NCBI GenBank assembly: GCA_963703895.1
Contig: CAVPFX010000002.1
Coordinates: 1,116,001-1,180,000 of the forward strand
Direction of reading: 5' to 3'
DNA from: VRUE01 sp963703895
GTDB lineage: Bacteria; Actinomycetota; Thermoleophilia; Solirubrobacterales; 70-9
DNA length: 64,000 bases
Shown in pieces: positions 34,425 to 42,996 of the stretch (position 1 is the stretch's first letter; every line of letters starts with the position of its first letter). The translations under genes were made by a program, and so were the position numbers. The notes under the pieces are model-generated. The model was not told the DNA's origin. It worked only from the letters and a program-made list of their open reading frames with translations, and ran no database searches.

Positions 34425-34910
34425 TCAGTACGTGGCGACTACTACGGCGAGATCCTCTGCCTGCCAGATGACCTGACCGCCCGAGGCGTCGAGCAGCGCC
34501 TTGAGCTTGTCGGGCTCGAAGACGTCTCCGATTACCAGGGAGCGGGAGTGCTCTCGCACGCGGCGGCAGAGGGCCTGGAGTTGGTCGTCGCTCAACTCGT
34601 TGACCGAAAGCACCGAGATGACCAGGTCCCAGGGGCCGTCGGGGAGGGGATCCTCCATGCGGGCCAACTGGACGTCGTCGTAGGACTGGCGGGCGCGGAA
34701 GACCATGTCGGGGCTTGAGTCGAGGCCGACGACCCAGGCGTCGGGGTGGGCCTCGATCAGGCGGCGGGTCGTCTCGCCGGTGCCCATGCCGAGCTCAAGC
34801 ACGCGCTGGGGCGGGAAGGGGATCGCCGCGATCGCCTGCTCCTGCAGCTCGTCGTAGCGGGGGATCTGGGAGCGGATCCGCTCCAGGTAGACCTCGGGTG
34901 TCCTGTCCAA
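34425..34910 (-). CDS. Class I SAM-dependent methyltransferase, target unknown
   Basis: A protein of about 161 residues with the SAM-binding motif VLELGMGTGETTRRL, an acidic VGLDSSPDM after the second strand, and WDLVISVLSVNELSD in place of the usual motif IV. A TTG at 34910, preceded by GGAATAGG, is taken as the start. An in-frame ATG at 34994 would add 28 residues but overlaps the yceD coding start and its ribosome binding site. The substrate cannot be told from the sequence. Confidence 0.75.
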   Translation of the reverse strand: MDRTPEVYLERIRSQIPRYDELQEQAIAAIPFPPQRVLELGMGTGETTRRLIEAHPDAWVVGLDSSPDMVFRARQSYDDVQLARMEDPLPDGPWDLVISVLSVNELSDDQLQALCRRVREHSRSLVIGDVFEPDKLKALLDASGGQVIWQAEDLAVVVATY

Positions 34911-34978
34911 TTGACCTATTCCGTAATCTCGTCGGGAGGGCTCATCGTACGGCCGTCTGAAGCGGAGGGAGCATTTCC

Positions 34979-35497
34979 ATGGCGCAATCCTCAACCATCA
35001 TCGATCTCGCGCGGCTCTCGTTGTCTCACGGTGAGGGACGGCGGTTGGAGGTACCGGTGGCGCTGGAGCCGCTCGAGCTTGCCGGCCAGGCCTACGTATC
35101 GCCGGACTCCGTTCCCGTCCGCCTCGACGTCTCCCGTCCCAGCGGCGGCTACGCCTTTCGCCTGCGCTTCCCGGCGCGGATTGAGGGCCCCTGCATGCGC
35201 TGCCTGGAGGGCGCCGCGCTGGAGGCGGAGATCGACGCCCGCGAGGTTGCTCAGGAAAACACCGAGGACGAGGAGCTGCTCAGCCCCTATGTCGAGGACG
35301 ACGAGCTCGACCTCGGTCGTTGGGCCCACGACGCCGCCGTGCTGGCAATCCCCAACCAGTTCCTCTGCCGTCCCGATTGCGCCGGCCTCTGCCAAGTCTG
35401 CGGCGAGTCGCTCAACGACGCCGACCCCCAAGCTCACCAACACGAGACCGCCCCAGATCCACGCTGGGCGGAGTTGCGGAATCTAAAGCTGGAGTAG
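34979..35497 (+). CDS. YceD/DUF177 family protein
   Basis: A 172-residue protein with the DUF177 cysteine pattern: PCMRCLEGA near residue 62, then CRPDCAGLCQVCGESLND near the C-terminus. YceD is linked to rRNA and L32 expression in several bacteria and nearly always precedes rpmF, as here. The start ATG at 34979 follows GGAGGGAG. A family C palindrome separates it from rpmF. Confidence 0.9.
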   Translation: MAQSSTIIDLARLSLSHGEGRRLEVPVALEPLELAGQAYVSPDSVPVRLDVSRPSGGYAFRLRFPARIEGPCMRCLEGAALEAEIDAREVAQENTEDEELLSPYVEDDELDLGRWAHDAAVLAIPNQFLCRPDCAGLCQVCGESLNDADPQAHQHETAPDPRWAELRNLKLE

Positions 35498-35510
35498 GTA
35501 TCGGAGCGGG

Positions 35511-35588
35511 AGAGGGTCGGGGTGCCCCTCCCAAAACACTCAAGCGAGGCTCCTGCCGAGCGTTTTGGGAGGGGCACCCCGACCCTCT
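35511..35588. repeat. Palindromic element family C, copy 2 (yceD-rpmF)
   Basis: Perfect 27-bp stem, 35511-35537 with 35562-35588, and a 24-base loop. The apex is CAAAAC-ACTCAAGCG...GC-GTTTTG, shared with copy 1, while the lower stem has a different sequence. It lies 13 bases after the yceD stop and 27 bases before the rpmF ATG. Confidence 0.75.
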
Positions 35589-35615
35589 TCGACCCGCTAC
35601 CATGCGCCACTGCTC

Positions 35616-35828
35616 ATGGCTGTCCCAAAGAAGAGAACTTCTAGTGCTCGGCGCGATAAGCGGCGCGCCAACCACAAGGCTGGCAAGGCACGGCTCAACC
35701 AGTGCCCCAAATGCCACAGCCCGCGTTTGCCGCACCGCGTGTGCCCGAGTTGCGGCACCTACGCCGGGCGCGAGGTGATCAAACACCCGATCGCCCAGCC
35801 GACGGCGCCCACGCCCGACGCTGAGTAG
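35616..35828 (+). CDS. rpmF: 50S ribosomal protein L32
   Basis: A 70-residue protein with the family N-terminus MAVPKKRTSSARRDKRR and zinc-binding CPKC...CPSC. It is a little longer than usual because of a Pro/Thr/Glu tail after HPIAQP. ATG 35616 is fixed by the conserved start. Confidence 0.96.
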   Translation: MAVPKKRTSSARRDKRRANHKAGKARLNQCPKCHSPRLPHRVCPSCGTYAGREVIKHPIAQPTAPTPDAE

Positions 35829-35830
35829 CG

Positions 35831-36862
35831 ATGCCGGAGGGCATCACGGTCGCCCTTGACGGTTTTGGGGCGGAGCAGGGCTTTGAGGTGCTCGCGCAGG
35901 GTGCGCGGGCCGCGGCCGCCGATGGAATTCGCCTGCGGGTGTTTGGACCGTCGGACAGGCTTGCTCTCAGCGACATCGAGGGCATCGAGGTCGTACCGAC
36001 GAGCGAGTGGATCGGCAACGAGGAGGATCCGGTCACTGCGGTGCGGGCGAAGAAAGAGGCCTCGGTCGTGCGCGCCGCCGCCGACGTTGCCGAGGGTCGC
36101 TCGGCGGCGATGGTCAGTCCCGGCTCGACCGGGGCGACGATGGCCGCCGCCACCTTCGGCCTGCGGCGCCTCAAGGGCGTGCAGCGCCCGGCGTTGGCCG
36201 TGCAGCTCCCGGTCCCCGGCACGCCGGTCCTCTTCCTCGATGTCGGCGCCAACGTCGAAGTACGCGCCCAGCACCTGGTCCAGTTCGCTTTCCTCGGGGC
36301 GGCCTTCAGCACGGCGGTGCTCGGGGTCGAGCGGCCGCGGGTCGGGCTGCTCTCGGTCGGCGAGGAGGCGGGCAAGGGGCGCGAGGAAGTGATCGCTGCC
36401 CACGATGTTCTCGCCAGCGCCGTCGGAATCGACTTCGTCGGCAACGTCGAGGGCCGCGACCTGCCGAGCAGCGTCGCCGACGTGGTCGTCACCGATGGCT
36501 TCACCGGCAACGTCTCGCTGAAGCTGATGGAGGGGACGGCGAAGGCGGTCACCGGCGCGATCCGCGACGCGGCCCGTTCCAATCCACTCGCCGCGGTGGG
36601 GGGCTTGCTGATGCGGCCGGCGTTGGGCAGCCTGCGTCGCGAGCTGCACCCGGACACGACCGGCGGCGCGATCCTGCTCGGGTTGCGCGGCATCGCCGTG
36701 GTCGGGCACGGCAGCTCGGGGGCCGAGGGGATCGCCAACGCGATCCGGCTCGCCGCCCGCTGCGTCGAGGTCGACGCGGTCGGCCGCACGGCGGCGCTGT
36801 TGCGCGAAGGCGGAGCCGGTCGCGGCGAGCTGGCCAATCGAGCCGAGGCGGACAGGGCGTGA
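35831..36862 (+). CDS. plsX: Phosphate acyltransferase PlsX
   Basis: Makes acyl-phosphate from acyl-ACP in phospholipid synthesis. A 343-residue protein with VALDGFGAEQG at the start (family: DxxGGD-like; here the second motif part is altered), SPGSTGATMAAATF, FLDVGANVE, and VVTDGFTGNVSLKLMEG. It is 3 bases after rpmF and 13 before acpP; the rpmF-plsX-acpP order is typical. Confidence 0.93.
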   Translation: MPEGITVALDGFGAEQGFEVLAQGARAAAADGIRLRVFGPSDRLALSDIEGIEVVPTSEWIGNEEDPVTAVRAKKEASVVRAAADVAEGRSAAMVSPGSTGATMAAATFGLRRLKGVQRPALAVQLPVPGTPVLFLDVGANVEVRAQHLVQFAFLGAAFSTAVLGVERPRVGLLSVGEEAGKGREEVIAAHDVLASAVGIDFVGNVEGRDLPSSVADVVVTDGFTGNVSLKLMEGTAKAVTGAIRDAARSNPLAAVGGLLMRPALGSLRRELHPDTTGGAILLGLRGIAVVGHGSSGAEGIANAIRLAARCVEVDAVGRTAALLREGGAGRGELANRAEADRA

Positions 36863-36875
36863 TAGGAACCCGTCG

Positions 36876-37121
36876 ATGAGCCGCGAGGAAGTCCTCACCC
36901 TGGTCCGCAACCACCTCGCCGAGGAGCTCGAGCTGGACGCGGCAAAGATCGGCGAGGCAAGTCGCTTCAAGGAGGACCTCGACGCCGACTCGCTCGATCT
37001 CTACGAGCTGGTGATGGAGCTGGAGGACACCTACGGGATCTCCGTCTCCGAGGAGCAGGCGGCCAAGATCGCGACGGTCGGTGATGCCGTCGACTTCGTG
37101 CTCGAGCACGCGCCGGCGTGA
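36876..37121 (+). CDS. acpP: Acyl carrier protein
   Basis: An 81-residue acidic four-helix protein that carries growing acyl chains. The phosphopantetheine serine lies in DADSLDLYELVMELE (DSLD motif, serine near residue 38). It lies directly after plsX and its stop overlaps the GTG of rnc. Confidence 0.96.
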   Translation: MSREEVLTLVRNHLAEELELDAAKIGEASRFKEDLDADSLDLYELVMELEDTYGISVSEEQAAKIATVGDAVDFVLEHAPA

Positions 37122-37795
37122 GCGACGCGACCCTCGCCGAGCTGATTGCCGAACTTCCGGACGACCTGCGCCGTCAGGCGCTGACTCACTCGTCCTGGAG
37201 CGAGGTGCGGGTCGAGTCCTACGAGCGCTTCGCCTACCTCGGCGACAGCGTGCTCGCCCTGGCGGTGGCCCGCGAGCTGGTTGAGCGCTTCCCCGAGGTC
37301 GACGCCGGTGGCCTGACCAAGATCCACAACCAGGCGGTCAGCGGCGTCTCCTGCGCCGAGGTCGGCCGCGATCTCGGCGTTCCCGAGATGCTGCGCGCCA
37401 ACGAGCCCGAGGACATGCCGGTCGGCATCCCCGCCGAGGTCCTGCTCAGTGGCGAGCGACCGCTGCCGGAGGCGACCGAGGCGCTGATCGGCGCCTGCTT
37501 CCTCGCCTTCGGCTTCGACCGGACCGCCGCCGCCGTGGCCGTCGCCTTCGAGCCGCGCATCGAGCACGCCGCCGAGACCAGGATCGACTTCAAGTCGGCG
37601 CTGCAAGAGTTACTGGCGCGGCGGCACCTGCACGTAAGCTACGAGGTGACCGCGGAAGCCGGGCCGCCGCACCGGCGCAAGTTCGAGGTGGCGGCGATCG
37701 TCGATGCCGAGAAAGTTGGCGAAGGGGAGGGGCGGAGCAAGAAGGCGGCCGAGCAAGCCGCCGCCGAGCAGGCACTGAAACGGCTTGGGGACTGA
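37118..37795 (+). CDS. rnc: Ribonuclease III
   Basis: Cuts double-stranded RNA, including rRNA precursors. The 225-residue protein has the catalytic signature YERFAYLGDSVLAL near residue 34, EATEALIGACFLAFG near 118, and a C-terminal dsRNA-binding domain from about 152. The usual ERLEFLGD motif is slightly altered (RFAYLGD), but its Glu and Asp are kept. GTG start overlapping acpP. Confidence 0.95.
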   Translation: MSDATLAELIAELPDDLRRQALTHSSWSEVRVESYERFAYLGDSVLALAVARELVERFPEVDAGGLTKIHNQAVSGVSCAEVGRDLGVPEMLRANEPEDMPVGIPAEVLLSGERPLPEATEALIGACFLAFGFDRTAAAVAVAFEPRIEHAAETRIDFKSALQELLARRHLHVSYEVTAEAGPPHRRKFEVAAIVDAEKVGEGEGRSKKAAEQAAAEQALKRLGD

Positions 37796-37873
37796 GATCC
37801 TTCGTCCCGTCCGACCCGCTCGCGAGGCTTGGCAGCCGAGGGTCCAGGGACCGGAGCCGGAGCTAGAGAACGC

Positions 37874-40363
37874 ATGTATCTGAGATCAATCGAGATGAAG
37901 GGGTTCAAGTCGTTCCCCGAGCGGGCGAGGTTGGAGTTCTCGCCCGGCGTCAGCGTGATCGTCGGCCCCAACGGCTCCGGCAAGTCGAATATCACCGACG
38001 CCGTGCTCTGGGCGCTGGGCGAGCAGAGCCCGGGCGCGATCCGCGGTGCCTCGATGCAGGACGTGATCTCGGCCGGCGGCAAGGGCATCGGCCAGCGCCG
38101 CGCCGCCGAAGTCGAGGTCATAATCGACAACTCCGAGGGACGCGCCGCCACCGAGCTCTCCGAAGTCGCGGTCAAGCGCACCCTCGACCGCTCCGGCGAC
38201 GGCTCTTACCGCCTTAATGGCGCCCGCTGCCGTCTCGTCGATGTCACCGAGGTGCTCTCCGACACCAACCTAGGCCGCGAGATGCACTCGGTGATCAGCC
38301 AGGGCCGGGTCGAGTCGATCGTGCACTCCAAGCCGCGTGAGCGCCGCCTTTTGGTCGAGGAGGCTGCCGGTCTTGGCAAGCACCGCAAACGCCGTCGCCG
38401 GGCCGAGCTGAAGCTGCGCGCGGCGCGCGACAACCTCGACCGCGCGCTCGACCTCGAGCGCGAGGCGCGGGCCCGTCTGCGCCCGCTCAAGCGCCAGGCC
38501 CAGGCGGCCGAGCTGGGAGCGCGGATCGAGCGCGAGGAACTTGGCCTGCGCGGTCAGTTGGTTGCCGAGGAACTGCGTTTTGGCGCCGATCGTGCCGCCG
38601 CGGCGGAAAAGGCCGCGAGCGAGGCGCGCGCACAGCGCGCGGTGCTGGAGAAGAACTTGGCCGAGGTGAGCGCGAAGCGCCGCGCCGCCGAGGAGCGCTT
38701 TGCCGCCCGCGACCGCGAGCGCACCCAGGCCTGGGGCCTGCTGACCAAACTGCGCGGCGAGCAGCAGCGGATCGCGATCCGCGCCACCGGACTGGCAGAC
38801 CGCGAGGGCGATATCTCGGTCCGCCTGGAGTCGCTGCGCAGCGAGCTCGGCCCGCTGACATTGGACGTCGGCAGCACGGCGGCCCCCGGCGAACGGGCGC
38901 GCAAGCTGGAGGAGGAGCTCGACGAGATCGACGCCGGCCTCTCGGGCGCGGTCGAAGGACTTGCCCGCGCGCGCTCGGCCGAGGCCAGCGAAGCAGCGCG
39001 CGAGACCGCTCTCGGTGCGGTTCAGGGCGGTGCCGAGCGCGCCACCCGCCACGCCCGCCGGGCCGAGGGTCTGCTCGGCGAGCGCGCCCGCGAGGTGCTG
39101 CGCAAGCGCCTCGCCACCGGCGAGGAACTGCTCGACGACATCCGCGCGGCAGCAGCGGCAGCGAGCACGGCCGAGGCGGCGATCCGCGCCCGGGTCGAGC
39201 GGATCGAGCAGCGCGTTGTCGGCGGCGAGGGCGACAGCGATGAGATCGCCGAGGAGATGCGGGCCTGTTCCCAGCGCGAGTACGAGCTGCAGTCCGAGAT
39301 GAAGGCGGCGTCCGATCGCCTCACCGAGGTCGAGGTCGAGGCCGCCCACCTCGGCGACCGCCGCGCCGAGGCGGCCAAGGAGCTGGCCTCGATCGCCGAG
39401 CGTCTCGGCGAGGAGGTCGAGCCGGCGACCACGGCGCTGAGCGATGAGGAGCGGGCCGAGATCGACCGGCGCCTGGAGCGGCTAGAGCGCCGCCGCGCCC
39501 AGATCGGCCCGGTCAACCCGCTCGCCGAGCAGGAGTACGAGGAGGCGCGCGAGCACGTCGAGTCTCTGCAGGCCCAGCGCGAGGACACCGAGCGGGGAAT
39601 GCGCGAGCTGGAGGCGCTGATCCGCGACATCGACCGCGAGATCGAGCGCGCCTTCGAGCAGACCTTCGAGGCGACAGCGAAGAACTTCGAGGAGATGGTC
39701 GAGCACCTCTTCCCCGGTGGTCGCGGCCGCCTGCGCCGGGTCAGCCTGCGGCCCGTGCGCGACGCGGAGGAGGCGAGCGAGGAGCCGGCGGGCGAGGTCG
39801 CCGAGGGGGACGAGGAGGCCGAAGAACAGCGCGAGGAGCTCGGGGTCGAGATCGAGGTCACGCCGGCCGGCAAGTCGACCCGCAAGCTCTCACTGCTCTC
39901 CGGCGGTGAGAAGTCGCTGGTCGCGATCGCCTTCGTCTTCGCCGTCTTCCTGGCAAGGCCCTGCCCCTTCTACATCCTCGACGAGGTCGAGGCCGCCCTC
40001 GATGACGCCAACATCGACCGTTTCCTGCAGCTGATCCGGCGCTTCTCCGATCGCGCCCAGTTCGTCATCGTCACCCACCAGAAACGCACCATGGACGCCG
40101 CCGATGTTCTCTACGGAGTCAGCATGGGTGGCGACGGCGTGACCAAGGTCGTCTCCCGCCGCCTGCCGCGCGAAGTGGCAGAAGACGGGGGAGATGTCGA
40201 GGAGGCGGGGGCCGAGGTAGAGGCAGCGCCGCCACCGCCGTTCGCCGGCATGGCCGAGGAGGAGAAGAGCGAAGACGCCGCCACCGAGCGCTCTTCCCCG
40301 GGTCTGATTGGCGAGCAGACCCCCGCGTCTGCGCCCCCACGCGGATCCGTCGAAGCCGCCTAG
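37874..40363 (+). CDS. smc: Chromosome segregation protein SMC, short form without a recognisable hinge
   Basis: An 829-residue ATPase that helps fold and segregate chromosomes. The N-terminal head has MYLRSIEMKGFKSF and Walker A GPNGSGKSN near residue 35. The C-terminal head has the signature LSLLSGGEKSLVAIAF and Walker B YILDEVEAALDDAN. Between them lies coiled coil only (about 160-640); the roughly 150-residue hinge seen in typical SMC proteins (1100-1200 residues) is not visible, and there is no CxxC zinc hook. An acidic, proline-rich tail of about 75 residues ends the protein. ATG 37874 gives the canonical start. rnc upstream and ftsY downstream are the usual neighbours. Confidence 0.9.
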   Translation: MYLRSIEMKGFKSFPERARLEFSPGVSVIVGPNGSGKSNITDAVLWALGEQSPGAIRGASMQDVISAGGKGIGQRRAAEVEVIIDNSEGRAATELSEVAVKRTLDRSGDGSYRLNGARCRLVDVTEVLSDTNLGREMHSVISQGRVESIVHSKPRERRLLVEEAAGLGKHRKRRRRAELKLRAARDNLDRALDLEREARARLRPLKRQAQAAELGARIEREELGLRGQLVAEELRFGADRAAAAEKAASEARAQRAVLEKNLAEVSAKRRAAEERFAARDRERTQAWGLLTKLRGEQQRIAIRATGLADREGDISVRLESLRSELGPLTLDVGSTAAPGERARKLEEELDEIDAGLSGAVEGLARARSAEASEAARETALGAVQGGAERATRHARRAEGLLGERAREVLRKRLATGEELLDDIRAAAAAASTAEAAIRARVERIEQRVVGGEGDSDEIAEEMRACSQREYELQSEMKAASDRLTEVEVEAAHLGDRRAEAAKELASIAERLGEEVEPATTALSDEERAEIDRRLERLERRRAQIGPVNPLAEQEYEEAREHVESLQAQREDTERGMRELEALIRDIDREIERAFEQTFEATAKNFEEMVEHLFPGGRGRLRRVSLRPVRDAEEASEEPAGEVAEGDEEAEEQREELGVEIEVTPAGKSTRKLSLLSGGEKSLVAIAFVFAVFLARPCPFYILDEVEAALDDANIDRFLQLIRRFSDRAQFVIVTHQKRTMDAADVLYGVSMGGDGVTKVVSRRLPREVAEDGGDVEEAGAEVEAAPPPPFAGMAEEEKSEDAATERSSPGLIGEQTPASAPPRGSVEAA

Positions 40364-40370
40364 CGCCAAG

Positions 40371-40401
40371 CGCATTTGCCCCGCGCGCCGTGGTAAATGC
40401 G
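40371..40401 (+). terminator. Terminator after smc
   Basis: CGCATTTGCC (40371-40380) pairs with GGTAAATGCG (40392-40401), 10 bp with one G:T pair and an 11-base loop. A pyrimidine-rich run (gttcttctctccc) follows. Confidence 0.55.
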
Positions 40402-40494
40402 GTCCCGTTCTTCTCTCCCGGCGCTTAAAGGAAACAGAACGTTCCCGGATCGGGGACCACGCTACGCTGTCCGCGGGGAAGGAAAGGAGGGACC

Positions 40495-41982
40495 GTGGCG
40501 CAGCGTCATATGGACCGGCTGACGTCGTTCGACACGTCGTTTCTGGCCAACGAGAAGTCCAACGGGCACATGGCGATCGGCGCCGTGCTGGTCTGCGAGG
40601 GCGAGCCGCCCAGCCACGAGGAGTTCCTCGCCAGCATCCGCAGCCGCCTGCATCTGCTGCCGCGCCTGCGCCAGCGCCTCTCCTACCCGCCGCTGGGTCT
40701 CGGCCGTCCCTTCTGGGTCGATCACGCCGAGTTCGACGTCCACGAGCACGTCAGCCGCCGCAAGCTCGTCGCCCCCGGCAGCGACGAGCAGTTCCGCGCC
40801 GCCGTCGCTGAGACCTTCGCCCCGCCGCTGGACCGCTCGCGGCCGCTCTGGGAGCTCTGCCTCGTCGAGGGCATGGAGAACGAGCGCTTCGCGATCGTCT
40901 ACAAGACCCACCACGCGATGGCCGACGGGATCTCCGCGGTCGACATCGGCGTCCTGCTCTTCGACGTCGAGCCGACCACCGAGCCGGTGCCCGAGCCGGC
41001 CCCCTGGGAGCCGAAGACGGCGCCCTCGCGGATGGGGTTGGTGGGGCATGCGGTGCGAGGGTTCGGGCAGATGTTCGCGCGCGCTGGGCGTTGGCTCGGC
41101 GCTGCCTTTCGCAAGCCGCGCCGCGCCGCCAAACGCGCCTCGGACGGCATCGCCGGCCTCTGGGAGGTGACCTGGAACCTCGCCAAGCCGGCGCCGAAGG
41201 TTCCACTCAACGTCGACATCTCGTCTCACCGCAATTTCTACGGCGCGCGCTGCGACCTCGACGAGTTCAAAGAGCTGAAGAACGTGCTCGGCGCCACGGT
41301 CAACGACGTCACCTTGGCGGTGGTCGCCGGCGCCCTGCGGCGCTGGATGCTCGATCGCGAGCTAGAGACCGACGGGGTCGAGCTGCAGGCCCTAGTGCCC
41401 GTATCGATCCGCACCGAAGACCAGCACGGCGAGCTCGGCAACAAGCTGACGGCTATGCGCGGGCCGCTGCCGGTCGGCATCGCCGACCCGGTCGAGCGGG
41501 TGCGCTTCGTCTCCCAGGCGATGGACGACCTCAAGGCGTCCAAGCAGCCGCTCGGCGCCGAGGCGATCTGGGGCCTCAACGACTGGTTCCGCGACTTCGC
41601 CCCGCCGTTGCTGCTCGGGCCGACCGCGGCGATCAACTTCTCCACCCGGCTCTTCAACCTGCTCGTCACCAACTTCCCCGGCCCGCAGATCCCCTTCTAC
41701 GTGCGCGGTCGTGAGCTGGTCGAGGTCTACCCGGTCGGTTTCCTCGCTCGCCGCCACGCGCTGGCGATCGCGATCATCAGCTACAACGGCGCGATCGGCT
41801 TCGGCCTGCTCGGCGATCGCGACTCGATGCCCGACATCGACCGCATCGGCACCTACATCGAGCAGGGCGTGGAGGAGCTCCGCGCCGCCGCCGGGATAGC
41901 CTCCGCGGACGATGGCGACGAGTTGGCAGGAGATCCTCGACCTGGGGCAGCGAGCGACCCCGACGGATTCGTCCGGGGCTGA
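40495..41982 (+). CDS. Wax ester synthase / diacylglycerol acyltransferase (WS/DGAT)
   Basis: A 495-residue acyltransferase that makes storage triacylglycerol or wax esters from acyl-CoA. The catalytic motif HHAMADG is near residue 141, with FDTSFLANE near the start and the C-terminal NFPGPQIPFYVRG segment. GTG 40495 is preceded by AAAGGAGGG at good spacing. Its last 71 bases overlap ftsY in another frame. Such genes are common in lipid-storing Actinobacteria but are unusual between smc and ftsY. Confidence 0.93.
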   Translation: MAQRHMDRLTSFDTSFLANEKSNGHMAIGAVLVCEGEPPSHEEFLASIRSRLHLLPRLRQRLSYPPLGLGRPFWVDHAEFDVHEHVSRRKLVAPGSDEQFRAAVAETFAPPLDRSRPLWELCLVEGMENERFAIVYKTHHAMADGISAVDIGVLLFDVEPTTEPVPEPAPWEPKTAPSRMGLVGHAVRGFGQMFARAGRWLGAAFRKPRRAAKRASDGIAGLWEVTWNLAKPAPKVPLNVDISSHRNFYGARCDLDEFKELKNVLGATVNDVTLAVVAGALRRWMLDRELETDGVELQALVPVSIRTEDQHGELGNKLTAMRGPLPVGIADPVERVRFVSQAMDDLKASKQPLGAEAIWGLNDWFRDFAPPLLLGPTAAINFSTRLFNLLVTNFPGPQIPFYVRGRELVEVYPVGFLARRHALAIAIISYNGAIGFGLLGDRDSMPDIDRIGTYIEQGVEELRAAAGIASADDGDELAGDPRPGAASDPDGFVRG

Positions 41983-42910
41983 GGACGAGGGAGAACGCCG
42001 CGGCGTCTTCCGCCGCCTGCGTGAGAGCCTCTCCAAGAGCCGTAAAGCGCTCGCCGAGGAGCTTACGGCCAGCTTTTTCGAGCGCATCGACGAGGAGACC
42101 TGGGAGCGACTCGAGGAGGCCCTGATCCTCGCCGACGCCGGCGCGCCGACCACGGCCAAGGTGGTCGAGCGGCTCGAGCACGAGGTCGAGGCCGGAACCG
42201 TGCCCGCCGACGGCGAGGCGGTGCAGGCGCGCCTGATCGAGATCCTCGCCGAGGTTGCGGCCACCGCTCGCGCGCCGATCGACCTCAGCGGCGAACCGGC
42301 GGTGCTGCTGATGGTCGGTGTCAACGGCACCGGCAAGACGACGACGATCGGCAAGATCGCCTGGCACCTCTCCAAGGAGTTCGGCCTCTCAGTCGTGCTC
42401 GGCGCGGGCGACACCTACCGCGCCGCCGCCGCCGAGCAGCTCGCGGAGTGGGCCGATCGCGCGGGCGCTGAACTGGTCCGCGCCGAGGAGGGTGCCGACC
42501 CCGGCGCGGTCGCCTTCGACGCGGTCGAGGCCGCCCGCGCCCGCGGCGCCGACGTCGTCATCGTCGACACGGCCGGGCGCTTGCACACGCAGACCAACCT
42601 GATGGACGAGCTGGCCAAGGTGCGGCGGGTGATCGCCAAGCAACTCCCCGGCGCGCCGCACGAGACGCTGCTCTCGATCGACGCGACGACGGGCCAGAAC
42701 GGTTTGCGCCAGGCCAAGATCTTCGCCGAGGCAGCAGAGGTCGACGGCGTCGTCCTGACCAAGCTCGATGGCACCGCCAAGGGCGGCATCGTCCTCGCGA
42801 TCGCCGACGAGCTAGGCATCCCGGTGAAGCTCATAGGCACCGGCGAGACCCTCGAGGACCTGCGCCCTTTCGACCCCACCGACTTCGCCAACGCCCTGCT
42901 CTCCGAGTAG
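41912..42910 (+). CDS. ftsY: Signal recognition particle receptor FtsY
   Basis: A 332-residue SRP-family GTPase that receives ribosome-SRP complexes at the membrane. It has the NG domain: GVNGTGKTTTIGK near residue 134, DTYRAAAAEQL, VDTAGRLHT, and LTKLDGTAKGG near 280. The acidic A domain before it is short (about 30 residues). It begins inside the WS/DGAT gene. Confidence 0.95.
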   Translation: MATSWQEILDLGQRATPTDSSGAEDEGERRGVFRRLRESLSKSRKALAEELTASFFERIDEETWERLEEALILADAGAPTTAKVVERLEHEVEAGTVPADGEAVQARLIEILAEVAATARAPIDLSGEPAVLLMVGVNGTGKTTTIGKIAWHLSKEFGLSVVLGAGDTYRAAAAEQLAEWADRAGAELVRAEEGADPGAVAFDAVEAARARGADVVIVDTAGRLHTQTNLMDELAKVRRVIAKQLPGAPHETLLSIDATTGQNGLRQAKIFAEAAEVDGVVLTKLDGTAKGGIVLAIADELGIPVKLIGTGETLEDLRPFDPTDFANALLSE

Positions 42911-42996
42911 ACGCAACAGCAATCGGGTGAGATGCTCCCGGCCGGGTCGATAGCCGATCCAAAGATCACAAACCGTAGCTACTTGGGGGGTATCAA

